From Undaria pinnatifida (lineage: Eukaryota; Sar; Phaeophyceae; Laminariales; Alariaceae): a stretch of DNA of 64,000 nt. Made by a program: the position numbers and the translations under genes. Below, piece by piece: positions 11,536 through 21,261 of this stretch. The stretch lies in the NCBI GenBank assembly GCA_012845835.1, contig JABAKD010000016.1, forward strand, positions 10,058,121-10,122,120, given 5' to 3'. The notes beneath the pieces were generated by a model. That model was given only the letters and a program-made list of their open reading frames with translations, ran no database searches and was not told the DNA's origin. The stretch's first letter is position 1. Each line of letters starts with the position of its first letter.

Positions 11536-11921
11536 TCGCGCGGCAGTGGGGGGGGTCGATGGTCTTGGAAGTGTAGCCACAGGTACTGAGGGTGGTCCAC
11601 GGCTTCCAGGGGCGGCGGTGGAGCGATGACGGCTCTGGGAAAACAATGGTCCAACGAAGGGTGAGGGAGGTCTAAAAGGGATGCGCAAATGGTGGGCGCT
11701 GGGGAGAGCGAAGGACGGCCTGAAAGCCGATCCGGGAGGAGCGCCGGCGTCCGCGGCGCCTTTCTCGGAGCTAACTGGCGAACCAGAGGCGATGTCGTTT
11801 GCCAAAATAGACCCGACGGAGGTTTCGGGGCGGAGAAGAGGTCGACGGTGTTTTGGTACGCTCCGCAACGGTGAGTCGCCGAAAGTGTCTCCAGCGAAAC
11901 GTGGTGGTGCATGGGGCAAGA

Positions 11922-12716
11922 TGTTGGTTATATAGAACTACCCACTGGCCCACGTAGTCACGTGACTACGTGGGCCAGTGGGTAGTTCTGTATATAACCA
12001 GCGAAAGACACGTTTGCGAGTCCGCCAATTGACTCTCACCGACTTCGTACCAGGGTATCTCCGGGGCTCTCTCCCCTCGCCACGCACTACCGTAGTACTC
12101 GGGAACAAACTATCATGATCATTCACGTCTCCAGCGCGCACGCTCGCAAACGACGTCATTTCCTTTTTTTGCTTTTCCCGAAAAAAAGCGGAAATATGAA
12201 GTCGGTGGGACTCGAACCCACGACACTTCTTTTGTTGGTTGTATAGAACTACCCACTGGCCCACGTAGTCACTCCATATTTTGTTGGTTATATAGAACTA
12301 CCCACTGGCCCACGTAGTCACTCTATATTTTGTTGGTTACATAGAACTACCCACTGGCCCACGTAGTCACTCTATATTTTGTTGGTTACATAGAACTACC
12401 CACTGGCCCACGTAGTCACTCTATATTTTGTTGGTTATATAGAACTACCCACTGGCCCACGTAGTCACTCCATATTTTGTTGGTTATATAGAACTACCCA
12501 CTGGCCCACGTAGTCACTCTATATTTTGTTGGTTACATAGAACTACCCACTGGCCCACGTAGTCACTCTATATTTTGTTGGTTATATAGAACTACCCACT
12601 GGCCCACGTAGTAACGTGACTACGTGGGCCATTGGGTAGTTTTTATAAAGGACTACGCACTGGCCCACGTAGTCACGTGACTACGTGGGCCAGTGGGTAG
12701 GTCTATATAACCAACA
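11922..12716. mobile_element. Foldback-like element with palindromic ends and 49 bp array
   Basis: The interval starts TGTTGGTTATATAGAACTAC and ends with its near-exact inverse, giving about 40 bp inverted ends. The left end is immediately a palindrome centred on CACGTG at 11959-11964 with arms of about 37 bp. The right end contains two further palindromes between 12600 and 12716. Between them the same terminal sequence is repeated in tandem, eight copies at an exact 49 bp spacing from about 12233 to 12630. A tRNA-like T-arm (GTGGGTTCGAGTCCCAC on the minus strand) lies at about 12200-12216. Foldback elements are known for ends built from short tandem repeats. Confidence 0.6.
12233..12630. repeat. 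49 bp tandem array (8 copies)
   Basis: Successive copies of TAGAACTACCCACTGGCCCA followed by CGTAGTCACTCTATATTTTG are spaced exactly 49 bp apart. Variation is confined to GTTAT/GTTAC and CTCC/CTCT positions, so amplification is recent. On the minus strand each copy contains TGGGCCAGTGGGTAG, which resembles a tRNA A box. Confidence 0.85.
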
Positions 12717-13219
12717 CAGGAGGGAGGGGGTTTGAGCCCACCCAAGTCGGTGCCCAGCACGGGAGGTGCACGGTTTGCGCGTTGCTGGTGGATGGGGGCG
12801 GATGGTGATGGTGTGTCGCACGGGAGGGGGAACTAGCCGACCCAAAAAGATACCCGGGATGGGATGCTCGCATCTTTCGACGTGGGCAGCGAAGAGGCTG
12901 TGGAAGGGCCCGATTTCCGGCTTAAAAGGTCACATACGTACCAGGCTCGGGAGGTTCAAGAGCCCGAGAAAAAAAAATCAAACTCGGAATAAGGGGAGCG
13001 GTGGAGCGGTAGAGGTGGGGCGGAGAGGAGAGGGAGCGAGCCCACCCAAACCCGATACTCGGTTCGAAACGCTCATGCCCGGAAAAACAATTAACTCCAA
13101 CTCAGAAGATGGTAGCGGCGGGATGTGGTGGTGGGTTGGGAGGGACTAGGGAACGTGCCCACCCAAGCCGATGCCCGGCTCTCGGAGAGGTCATAGCCGG
13201 AAAGGAACGACACCACAGG

Positions 13220-13425
13220 TTCACATGGTAAACCTATAGAGATGTTGGGGTAGGGGGGGGTGGCGATAGTGGCGTCACAGCCGTGCCTTCAGGGACGGGT
13301 AGGGGATGCCTAGGTTCAGGTGGTAAACCTACAGGGTTGTCGAGGCAAAAGGGGTGGCAGTATTGGTGTCGCAGACGTGTCTTCAGGGACGGATGGGGAT
13401 TCGAGACCGTTGGGTTGGAGGGGAA
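13220..13425. repeat. ~105 bp direct duplication
   Basis: Two copies share the order GGTAAACCTA, a G-rich segment, GGTGTCGCAGACGTGTCTTC-like sequence, and CAGGGACGG. They lie side by side inside the LARD-like element, just interior to its primer-binding site. Confidence 0.5.
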
Positions 13426-13511
13426 CTGTTCGGTGTTCACCGGCAACGGAAACAAAATCAGTCGATGGTTGGAAAAGAAAGACACGTGCCGCAAAAAAAA
13501 AAATAACCCAC

Positions 13512-13580
13512 TGGCGAACCAAGGTGGATTCCAATCCATTGTCATTTCACGCGCAGGTTCGAGTCCTGCCGACGACGCCA
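13512..13580 (+). other. Serine-tRNA-derived primer-binding site, extended
   Basis: On the plus strand the sequence reads as the 3' part of a tRNA-Ser: an anticodon-stem segment ending AATCCATTG, a long variable arm, a perfect T-arm (GCAGGTTCGAGTCCTGC), acceptor strand CGACGAC, discriminator G, and then CCA. Eukaryotic tRNA genes do not encode CCA, so this was copied from mature tRNA. It lies 4 bp inside the LTR at 13585 in the orientation expected of a minus-strand element's primer-binding site. The tRNA match covers most of the molecule, far beyond the usual 18 nt. Confidence 0.65.
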
Positions 13581-13584
13581 ATTG

Positions 13585-13936
13585 TGACAGTACTCCGAGT
13601 GGGGGATGCGTGGTTAGGAAGCGTGCCCCTCATGGGATAAGGCGTCTTTGGTATCTTCTCCTCATGGCTCGCTGGCCAGGCTGAAAGCTTGTCATGCATT
13701 ATTTTCCAACAGAGAATGCTAAGACACAGACATAACGGGTCTAGGCACGGTAGGGCAGGGTGGTGCAGGGTAGCCTAGGGCGTCCTGCTTGTCCCATCAT
13801 CGTCACCTACATTATCGCCCATATATGATGCACTTGACGTGAATGTGACATCTATATCACGTGGTTTCACCTCAACTATGACATGGTTTCACGTCGAACC
13901 TACAAACTATCATTCTACGGAGAGCACTCCATTACA
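13585..13936 (-). repeat. LTR, 5' copy of the LARD-like element
   Basis: It matches 5549-5913 end to end. In minus-strand sense it starts TGTAATGGAGTGCTC and ends ACTGTCA, followed by CAAT and the TGG of the tRNA-derived site. Confidence 0.65.
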
Positions 13937-14353
13937 TCACGACCTACGAGACAGAGATACACGCATTACAAATACAGCAAGGGTATTTGACTATGCAATG
14001 CCAACCGCAATGAGCACGCGGGAAAAAACTCAAAAAGATGCAAGCGAATACCAGACTACTTGCAGAAAAAAAAATAGAAAAAAAAAAAAAACGGGATGAA
14101 AAAAGAAAGAAAAAGCAGAAGGAAAAAGAAAAACGCAGTCGGAAAAAAGAGGGAAGCACGACGCGCCACGACAAAAAATGAAAAACAAAGCACAGCAGCA
14201 TTGCCGCATGGCCTACCACCTGCGCACTGTTCCTGACGACAACGGTGCAAATTCCGTCATCGTCGTCCCCCGATACAGAATACAAAAACGAAGCCAAGGT
14301 ATTAAGCAAGCCAAAACGCAGCAACATTGCAGACGACGCAACCAACCCATTGG
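13937..14353. other. No gene recognised
   Basis: A-rich stretch (14060-14180) with poly(A) and GAAAAAG runs between two inverted LTR-related sequences. Frames are simple Lys-rich or Phe-rich translations. Confidence 0.4.
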
Positions 14354-14650
14354 GCCAGTGCTATTATGGAGTGGATTCCGTAGAAAATGGATAGTCTATA
14401 GATTCGACATGAAACCGTGTCATCATGGTTGCGGTGAAACCAGGTGATAGCAGATGGATGTCACATTCGCATTTCACGTCAAGGCCATCATAGATGTGGG
14501 CTTTAACAATAATGTTGTTGTTGCAGGTGACGGAGTGGTCCACAGCAGCAAGCAGCGGCAGGACCCCCCCTATCGTTCACTGAGGACTGCTGATTCTTCT
14601 GTCCTGTTCTGCCGCGTTCCGCTCTTCTGCTTGTCTCTCAGCGTTCCTTT
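14354..14650 (+). repeat. Inverted, diverged relative of the LTR
   Basis: The reverse complement of 14365-14500 aligns with 13826-13935. The shared order is TGATGGCCTTGACGTGAA, a GTGACATC block, GGTTTCACC...ATGACA, GGTTTCATGTCGAA, and CTACGGA...CACTCCAT. The copy therefore faces the 13.6 kb LTR, and the pair forms a large imperfect inverted repeat. Similarity fades beyond about 14570. Confidence 0.5.
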
Positions 14651-14714
14651 AGTATAGAGTACAGCAATGCAAGAGCCTCGAGTTTAGCCACAGCGAGCCT
14701 AGATACATTATTAA

Positions 14715-15260
14715 AATAAAAATACTCCAGCTGTGAGATCGAAAATTTTGTCGCAACTCATCTTTGCAAGCTGTGTATGATACATCGATCGCGCGTATTA
14801 CGGTTTGTGTGTCCTCATTAAGGAAACAGGTCGGCGACTCCCCTTGGAACTACAGTGTAGCTTATCATGGTCAACAGGGTGATGTTAGTCAGTCTGTGCG
14901 CGAAAAATACAAAATCCTTTTTTTTGGGGGACAAAATTTGACAGTTTTGGAAGGAAATGTATCAGTTTATCAAGTGTATTCTGTAAGTCGTATAACCGGT
15001 GAGGATAGGGCGGAGTTTTTTAGGGCGTGGGGGCCTGGGTTTGAACATGAGGGCGCGGGGGGTGGGGGGGGAGGGGGACGGGGCGGGGCATCTCAATCTG
15101 TGCGTGGAAACTATAAATCCTGTAAGGGGACAAATTTGACGGTTTTGGAAGGAATGCACCAGTTTATCATGTATATCCTGTAAGTCGTGCAACTAGTGAG
15201 GAGAGGGCGGAGTGTTCGAGGGGGGGGGGGGGGGGGCAAAAGGGTTTTGAACAGCTTTAG
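14715..15260 (-). mobile_element. Family A retroelement tail, copy 1
   Basis: The left edge carries AAAATACTCCAGCTGTGAGATC, then CTTTGCAAGCTGTG, GATCGCGCGTATTACGG and TCGGCGACTCCCC, shared with 16030, 27815, 40270 and 46230. Read on the minus strand, all copies share this 3' end and differ at the 5' side, as 5'-truncated retroelement copies do. G-rich tracts separate sub-blocks at 15050-15080 and 15215-15235. Confidence 0.5.
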
Positions 15261-15600
15261 GTCGCATAGATATAGGGGCTTCCTACACGCGTGGTGCTAG
15301 GTCTAGGCGATGGTGCGGGTGGTGGGGCAGGAGGGGGTGTTGAGGGGGGGGGGGGCGTTGGCAGGGGGGGTGGGGGGCGGGGATGGGGAGCAACGGCATG
15401 GACATGGCTATAAATAATGTAATGATGAGGTGATGTCAACTGCGTGGAAGTGTTCATTACTTTGGCAGATTTCCATTTTAGGTGGGGCGTTTGAGCAAGA
15501 GGGAGCGGGGAAAAAGAGGGGGGGGGGGGGGGGGGGGGGGGAGGGAGGGCGGGGTTGGGGGGGGAGGGGAAAGGGTTTAGATAGATACGTATGGAGAGAT
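15255..15600. repeat. G-rich block of family A with a conserved 'GTGGTGCTAGGTCTAGGCGA' core
   Basis: The core ACGCGTGGTGCTAGGTCTAG, followed by GCGATGGTGCGGGTGG, recurs at 16525, 28590, 28880 and 40395. Runs of G up to about 20 lie around 15520-15545. The frames here are poly-Gly or poly-Pro and are not genes. Confidence 0.55.
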
Positions 15601-15894
15601 GATAAAGACACCGCAACCATGAGGAGAGCGCCTCCCAATACCGACAACCCTTCATCCACCTCGGGGTAACCTCTTGACACCAGCCGGCACCGGGGCGCAG
15701 CACCCAAGCTGGGCTCCGAATGCAATGAATTGTGTTTCTCTATCTCGTATCATAGTTTGCGACTACGACTACTATCATAGAAGAGCTTGTTGTCTCTCTA
15801 AACATCGGCCCCGACACTGCTGTGCGTGGTTGTTCTGGATGTACCAGGTAGATGATGGGTGGAAAATAATGTGAAGAACACACACAATAAGTAC

Positions 15895-16025
15895 CTGGTA
15901 CGCACAGCTTGCAAAGATGAGTATCAACCCTTAAAAGTCGTCGAACTCACAGCTGACGTGTCGTTAAGAATAATTTTATAAATGGGTAATAATAATGATA
16001 ATAATAATGATAATAATAATATTAT
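15895..16025 (+). repeat. Family A tail in plus orientation with AATAATGAT tail
   Basis: The segment CAGCTTGCAAAGATGAGT...GTCGAACTCACAGCTGACG is the inverse of the common family A end. It is followed by a simple tail of AATAATGAT repeats to about 16023. A tail of simple repeats at this end supports a LINE/SINE-type 3' end. Confidence 0.5.
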
Positions 16026-16026
16026 A

Positions 16027-16790
16027 AAAATTAAAATACAATCCAGCTGTGAGATTGAATATTTTGTCGAAACTCATCTTTGCAAGCTGTGTGTGATACT
16101 TCGATCGCGCGTATTACGGGTTGTGTGTCCTCGTTAAGGATATACTTCGCAACTACAGTGTAGCTATCAGGGTCAACAGGGTGATGTTAGGCATTCTGTG
16201 CGCGGAAACTATAAAACCCGTTTCTGAGGGAGACAAAATCTGACAGCTGTGGAAGGAAATGCATCCGTTTATCAAGTGAATCCTGTAAGTCGAATATCCG
16301 GTGAGGGGAGGGCGGAGTTTTTAAGAACGTGGGGGCCTGATTTTGATCAAAAGGGGGGCGGGAGGGGGGGAGGGGGGGGACGGGACGGGTGGGGTAGGTC
16401 AATTTGTGCGTGGAAAACTATAAATATTTCTTGCGGGGGAGGGGGGGGGGATGTGGCGGGGGGGGGCGGGGGGCGAGGGGGGCGAGGGGGGAGGGCTTTA
16501 GGTCGCATAGATGTAGCGGTTTGCTATACGCGTGGTGCAAGGTCTAGGCGATGGTGCGGGTGGTGGGGAAGGAGGGGGCGTTGGGGGCGGGGGTGGGTGG
16601 GAATTGCAGCAGCGGCATGGACGGCTCTGAAACGATAACGAGGCGATATCCAGGGCGTGAAAGTGTTTATTACTCTGGCGGGTTTCGATAGTAGGTGGGG
16701 CGTATAAGCAAGAGAAAGCGAGGGAAAAAAAAAACACGAAAGGCCGCGGGGGGGGGGGGGGGGGGAAGGGTTTCCAATGGGTCGCAAGTA
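16027..16790 (-). mobile_element. Family A retroelement tail, copy 2
   Basis: It begins AAAATTAAAATACAATCCAG at the left edge and runs through the same landmarks as copy 1. It includes two G-rich tracts (16360-16400, 16430-16490) and the GGTCTAGGCGATGGTGCGGG block. It ends in a run of about 20 G near 16750-16765. Confidence 0.5.
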
Positions 16791-17318
16791 CACTGTCTAC
16801 CGTTACGTGGGCAGATCTTCTCGTGAAGATTTGTATGAACGGTAGCCGTTCCAGAGGTAGTGGATATCGTGTCTTGTTGTACTCAAAGTGGTCGTGGATT
16901 CTCCGTAGATTCTGATGACAGAGAGGCGGGTAATCACGTTTCCCGCTGACAATTAATCACTGTCGACTCTCTGTTTTGCCTAAGGAGCACCTCTCGTTGC
17001 CTCGAGGCACTTCTATCGTTACCGTCGCTTGGTTCGCCGTCGAACCTTGCTCCAACCTGGCGTGTCCTCCACCCTACGAAGAACAAGAAGAGGAGTAGTT
17101 GCAAGTTGCGAGTCGAGCCTGGGTTACCCTAAACCCTCAATAACAATACCAATAATAATACTGTAGTCTGACTTGGGCTAACACCACATAATTTGTATCG
17201 TACAGCATTTCATTTATTTAGAAGAATCGGGATGATGAATGCTGCTTCTGACCGGTTCGACAACACATTGTACGTTTCGGGCTTACGGTCCTACGAGGCG
17301 AAAACAGAGATAATGAAT
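16791..17318. other. Intergenic, no gene recognised
   Basis: Mixed DNA with small hairpins. A telomere-like CCCTAAACCC lies at about 17127. No conserved frame was found. Confidence 0.4.
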
Positions 17319-17563
17319 CGTTCTACGGTAGCCCCTCCAACTTTCCTTTAACGAAATCGCCGGTTTCGAAACCAGCGCCCGGTCGTATCTCCTGAAATAC
17401 GGTGTCCCTTGACACCCCGACTTCATCGATCGATAGGCCTTTGCACACGAGAAAACGTATGGATGTTTTTCTTTCGATAGTATCCTTCCTTGTGTCGAGC
17501 AGCCATGAAACATTCGTTAAACAAAATCGCTGGTTTTGGGGGGGGCTATCGTAGAATCAGTCT
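17319..17563. mobile_element. MITE of the TTCTACGATAGCCCC family, copy 1
   Basis: The left end TTCTACGGTAGCCCCTCCAA...TTTAACGAAATCGCCGGTTT is mirrored by the right end AAAATCGCTGGTTTTGGGGG...GGCTATCGTAGAATCAGTC. The interior has CTGAAATACGGTGTCCCTTG and TGTCGAGCAGCCATGAAAC. Copies are at 51819-52078, 57457-57757 and 57853-58171. Confidence 0.65.
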
Positions 17564-17565
17564 AA

Positions 17566-18243
17566 ATGTGCCTGCAAACCGAAGGTGGTTGGAAGGTGTC
17601 GTTCACAATCAATGCAGCCGGCCACGTACACAAACAAACAATCGAGTTTGTGTACTTGGGCGGGGCTATCACCGCAGACAGAGACCTTGGCATTAAAATA
17701 ACGCGGCGTCTTCAGAGGGCCTGGGCGTGCTTCCAGCGGTACAAGATGGAAATCTGTGATCGCCCGGGTGTGCGCGTACGGTTGAAGGTGCGGTTGCTGA
17801 AAGCTGAGGTGGTCGAGATACTGCTTTACGGTTGCATGACGTGGAGCCCGAACAAGCCTGACTATGACAGGCTACGACGGGTTCACCACTCCATGCTCCT
17901 CCGATGCCTCGGATGGCGGAAACGGAAGCGCGACGACCACACCCTATCGTACGTCGACGCGCTTGCCAAGACAGCTTCCAAGAGCATAGAGGCGATAGCG
18001 CGCAAACGGAGGATATTGTTTGCGGGATTCGTAGCACGTACGGGGGAGGAGCGTCTGCCACAGAGGGTGATGTTTGGGCAGCTTGTTGGGGGTAAGGGCT
18101 ACTCAGGGGGGCAAGAGCAAGACTGGATGGCTCATCTGAAGGAGGATGTGTCGGTCTTGAGAATAAAATTTGAAGGGTGGCGTAAGGCTGCTCAGAAGAC
18201 CGGCAGATGGTTTATGGTTTCGACGAGTAGTGGAATCTTATAG
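17566..18243 (+). pseudogene. C-terminal fragment of a LINE reverse transcriptase protein
   Basis: This 225-codon open frame encodes the region after the RT palm in RTE/CR1-like elements: FVYLGGAITADRDLGIKITR, then RAWACFQRYK, an LLKAEVVEILLYGCMTWSPN segment, and LLRCLGWRKRKRDDHTLSY followed by IEAIARKRRILFAGFVAR. These motifs are typical of LINE ORF2 thumb and C-terminal regions. The fragment has no polymerase core or endonuclease, so it is inactive. It starts directly at the edge of the MITE at 17319-17563, and its ATG is internal to the ancestral protein. The frame itself is unbroken, so the fragment is younger than the 1-4.7 kb element. Confidence 0.75.
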
Positions 18244-18343
18244 CCCAGTTGTTCATGCAGAATTGGCATGAAACGGAGAGCCGCAAAGCTGCAGAGCGAC
18301 GCGCAAAGACTGCGGCAGCGCCATCCACCGTCGGCATCTCTAA

Positions 18344-19410
18344 GTGGCCAGGAGGAGGGGGAAGGGGGGGAGGGGGGGAGGGGGGGAGGGGGGGAGGGGG
18401 GGAGGGGGGGAGGGGGGGAGGGGGGGAGGGGGGAGGGGGGGAGGGGGGAGGGGGGGAGGGGGGAAGGGAGGGAGGGGGGAGGGGGGGAGGGGGGAGGGAG
18501 GGAGGGGGGAGGGAGGGAGGGAGGAGGGGGGGAGGGGGAGGGGGCAGGGGGGGAGGGGGGAGGGGGGGAGGGGGGAGGGGGGAGGGGGGGAGGGGGGGGG
18601 GGGGGGGGGGAGGGGGGAGGGGGGGAGGGGGTAAGGGGGAGGGAGGGAGGGAGGAGGGGGGGAGGGGGAGGGGGGAGGGGGGGGGGGGGGGGAGGGGGGG
18701 AGGGGGGGGGGGAGGGGGGAGGGGGGGGGGGGGGCAGGGGGGATGGGGGGAGGGGGGAGGGGGAGGGGGGAGGGCGGGAGGGGGGAGGGGGAAGGGGGGG
18801 AGGGGGGAGGGGGGGAGGGGGGATGGGGGGAGGGGGGAGGGGGGGAGCGGGGGACGGGGGGACGGGGGGAGGGGGGGAGGGGGGAGGGGGGGAGGGAGGA
18901 GGGGGGGAGGGGGGAGGGTGGAAGGGCGGGAGGGGGGAGGGAGGGAGGGGGGGAGGGGGGGAGGGGGGAGCGGGGGAGGGGGGAGGGGAGGAGGTGGGGA
19001 GACCGGAGCGGGGGAGGGGGGAGGGGGGGAGGGGGGGAGGGGGGAGGGAGGGAAGCGGGGGGGGGGGAGGGGGGAGGGGGAAGGGGGGGATGGGGGAGGG
19101 GGGGAGGGGGGAGGGGGGGAGGGAGGGAGGGGGGGAGGGGGGGAGGGGGGGAGGGGGAGAGGGGGGAGCGGGAGAGGGGGGAGCGGGAGAGGGGGGAGGG
19201 GGGGAGGGGGAGAGGGGGGAACGGGAGAGGGGGGAGGGGGGGGGGGGTAGGGGGGGAGGCCGGAGGGGGGGCGGGGGGAGGGGGGGAGGGGGGGCGGGGG
19301 GAGGGCGGAGGGGGGAGGGGGGAGGGGGGGAGGGCGGGAGGGGGGAGGGGGGAGGGGCGGAGTGGGGAAGGGGGGGGGGCGGGGAGGAGGGGGGGGAGGA
19401 AGGGGAGGCG
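18344..19410. repeat. ~1.05 kb GGGGGGA-type G-rich tract
   Basis: Nearly the whole interval is runs of 4-8 G separated by single A (rarely C or T) on the plus strand. It is a dense array of potential G-quadruplexes with complete strand asymmetry. The very long poly-Gly/Arg/Glu frames (plus) and poly-Pro frames (minus) follow from the base composition and are not annotated as genes. Confidence 0.95.
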
Positions 19411-19619
19411 TCATGCCCAAGAGATTGAAGTCTGTCTGGGTCTGGCCATCATCGTCTTGTAATTTGTGGGCCTTCCAATTTGGCCGTTACAAGATAGCGT
19501 AAGACCGCCCTGACTTCTCCGCCAAGTTGCGTTCTCTCCCCAGTGCCATTGATGATGCACTTGATACCCTCTATGAGTCCAATGCCGTCTTTAGTCAGTT
19601 CAGGGTCTGCTAGTATAAT

Positions 19620-19800
19620 TTTTTTTTTTTTTTTCTTCCCTTGCTTCCTCTTCTTGTCTTGTCTTTTCTTGTCTTTTCTTGCTTTTCTTGTCTTTTCTTT
19701 TCTTTCCTTCCCTTCTTCGTTTTTTCGCTTCCTTGTCTTTTCTTTCCTTTCCTTTATCTTCTTTGCTTTTCTTTGTTTCTTTTTCCCTGTTGACTTGCGT
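19620..19800. repeat. Polypyrimidine TTTTC/TCTTG tract
   Basis: Low-complexity T/C-rich sequence of TCTTTTCTTG-like units. A similar but shorter tract lies at 38120-38190 at the same place in the related repeat. Confidence 0.7.
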
Positions 19801-21060
19801 CTGGCGTACATATGCGCAGTGATAGGCACTACGTGCAATATATACGTGGTAGTCTTTCTTGGGTGGCAAGCGGTATTATATAGTCGGTTTTTCCAGGCGC
19901 GAGTAGTGAGACGTATGCACCAGTATGGACCTGGCACATCGTAGGCTGACTCTCGATTTCACTTTTATATGTTTCTGGTGGAAGCATGAATTGCATCAGC
20001 TGTGATATATACGCCCTCCTTTGCAATTGGTTTTGGGCATCAGCGAACTGGGTCCAACGCATGCCCGTAGTGTTTTAGGTGGAGTGAGGAGCGGTAGTAA
20101 AAATGAAGTGCGCTGCTCGATGACCTGTTCCTGACCGTCGGAATACTGAACAATCTTCGGGCCGCGTCTCCTCTGTATCAGGTGTGTGCGGAATTTTATT
20201 TGTCGTTTTCAAGCAAGCGGTTGCGTTGACATATACTACCTGGCTTGATGTAAAGGAAAGGAACACCACTCAGCGATCATCTACTACACGCTAAGGCATG
20301 TTTTCATGAGCACCACTAACAAGAGCACCAGACATGGACGCGACATCTACAGGACCACAACATCTTCGACGACAGTGGGGAGAAAACAGGGCGTATAATC
20401 GTACGCTAGATATTAACAATGTGAAAAAGAAGTACAGGCAGTTATGTTGACACTGCGTGCGGTAGACCATACTACCAACCTATTACGCAGGGTATTTCGT
20501 GCCTCCGGCCGTTTGCATGATCGCCTGACAACCTCTACCAAACGAAGTAGCATATGCCTAACAAAGTAAAGTCACCCTCGTGTGTAATAGTGGTGACATC
20601 GCATGCCCACGTCACCTCGCTTGGTGTATTTGTAAGATGTATCTCTGTCTTGGATTTGGCGACCTCAGAGCCCCACATCGGCACGGCAAAAATCATGGGC
20701 GTAAAATCGTATATGTGAGACAATAATAATGTGAAAAGGAGATACAGACAGATATGCTAAAATTGCGGTAAACCGCACTACCAACTTATTACGTAAGGTA
20801 TTCCGTACATACCGTCTATGATCGCCTCCCAACCTATGCCAAGCGAAGTATGACTAAAGAAGTAACGTAATTGAGCGCGTGTACACCAAGCGTTCCTTTC
20901 ATTGAGATCTCACTTTCGACAACAAAATCGATCTCACAGCTGGAGTGTACTTTAATTTTTATAATATACGTGTACCACATCTGGTTTGTTTGGGTATTCC
21001 TCAGCTCCAGAGTGACTGGAGCCTGTCCAGTGACCACGGACTTGATTATACGAGTTAATG
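19780..21060. repeat. Dispersed repeat copy (partner of 38200-38535), interrupted
   Basis: 19780-20013 matches 38200-38415: TTGACTTGCG, ATATACGTGGTAGTCTTTCT, CAGGCGCGAGTA and CTTTTATATGTTTCTGGTGG. The match resumes at about 20971 with GTGTACCAC and CTCCAGAGTGACTGGA, and runs to the AAC microsatellite. The interruption at 20014-20963 is an insertion. Confidence 0.7.
20014..20963 (-). mobile_element. Family A insertion with 7 bp target duplication
   Basis: ATATACG occurs at 20007-20013 and again at 20964-20970, exactly bordering the extra sequence absent from the 38 kb partner. The right end, read on the minus strand, is the common family A terminus (CTCCAGCTGTGAGATCGAT inward). The interior holds two diverged direct repeats at 20391-20560 and 20698-20860. 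No coding sequence is recognised; a 62-codon minus frame at 20535-20723 has no known domain. Confidence 0.65.
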
Positions 21061-21063
21061 TGA

Positions 21064-21064
21064 G

Positions 21065-21132
<68 letters not shown>
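21064..21132. repeat. (AAC)n microsatellite
   Basis: About 22 uninterrupted AAC units. Confidence 0.98.
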
Positions 21133-21261
21133 ACAGCACTTTTTCTCGTGATCCAACAAACCCAGGCCATGTCGGCTGCAGCAGGGGACTGCTACCCGCC
21201 GTCGTCGTTTGTTGTAAGCACGACGGGTGGTGACTATTATATCTTGCCCGCGGAAGCCGTC

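Larger units (their letters stand above)
5549..13936 (-). mobile_element. LARD-like non-coding LTR retrotransposon (8.4 kb)
   Basis: Two direct repeats of about 365 bp (5549-5913) and 352 bp (13585-13936) bound the interval. Read on the minus strand, each begins TGTAATGGAGTGC and ends GGAGTACTGTCA, the TG...CA form of LTRs. Four bases inside the 13.6 kb repeat lies a sequence complementary to the 3' end of a serine tRNA, ending TGG, where a minus-strand element should have its primer-binding site. The 7.6 kb interior has no gag, protease, RT or integrase, only degenerate internal repeats and nested elements. No polypurine tract or clear 5 bp target duplication was found. By eye the LTRs differ at roughly 15% of positions, so the copy is old. 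Confidence 0.6.

Noticed and set aside
12233-12630. Possible CRISPR array (regular 49 bp repeats)
   Set aside because: There are no variable spacers; the whole 49 bp unit repeats and is part of an inverted-repeat element in eukaryotic DNA.
14715-16790. Protein-coding genes in family A G-rich blocks
   Set aside because: Frames are Pro- or Gly-rich by composition and are not conserved between the repeated copies.
18212-19462. Very long poly-Gly/Glu/Arg frames (plus) and poly-Pro frames (minus)
   Set aside because: They follow from the GGGGGGA composition, which contains no stop codons; there is no start context, domain or codon pattern of a gene.
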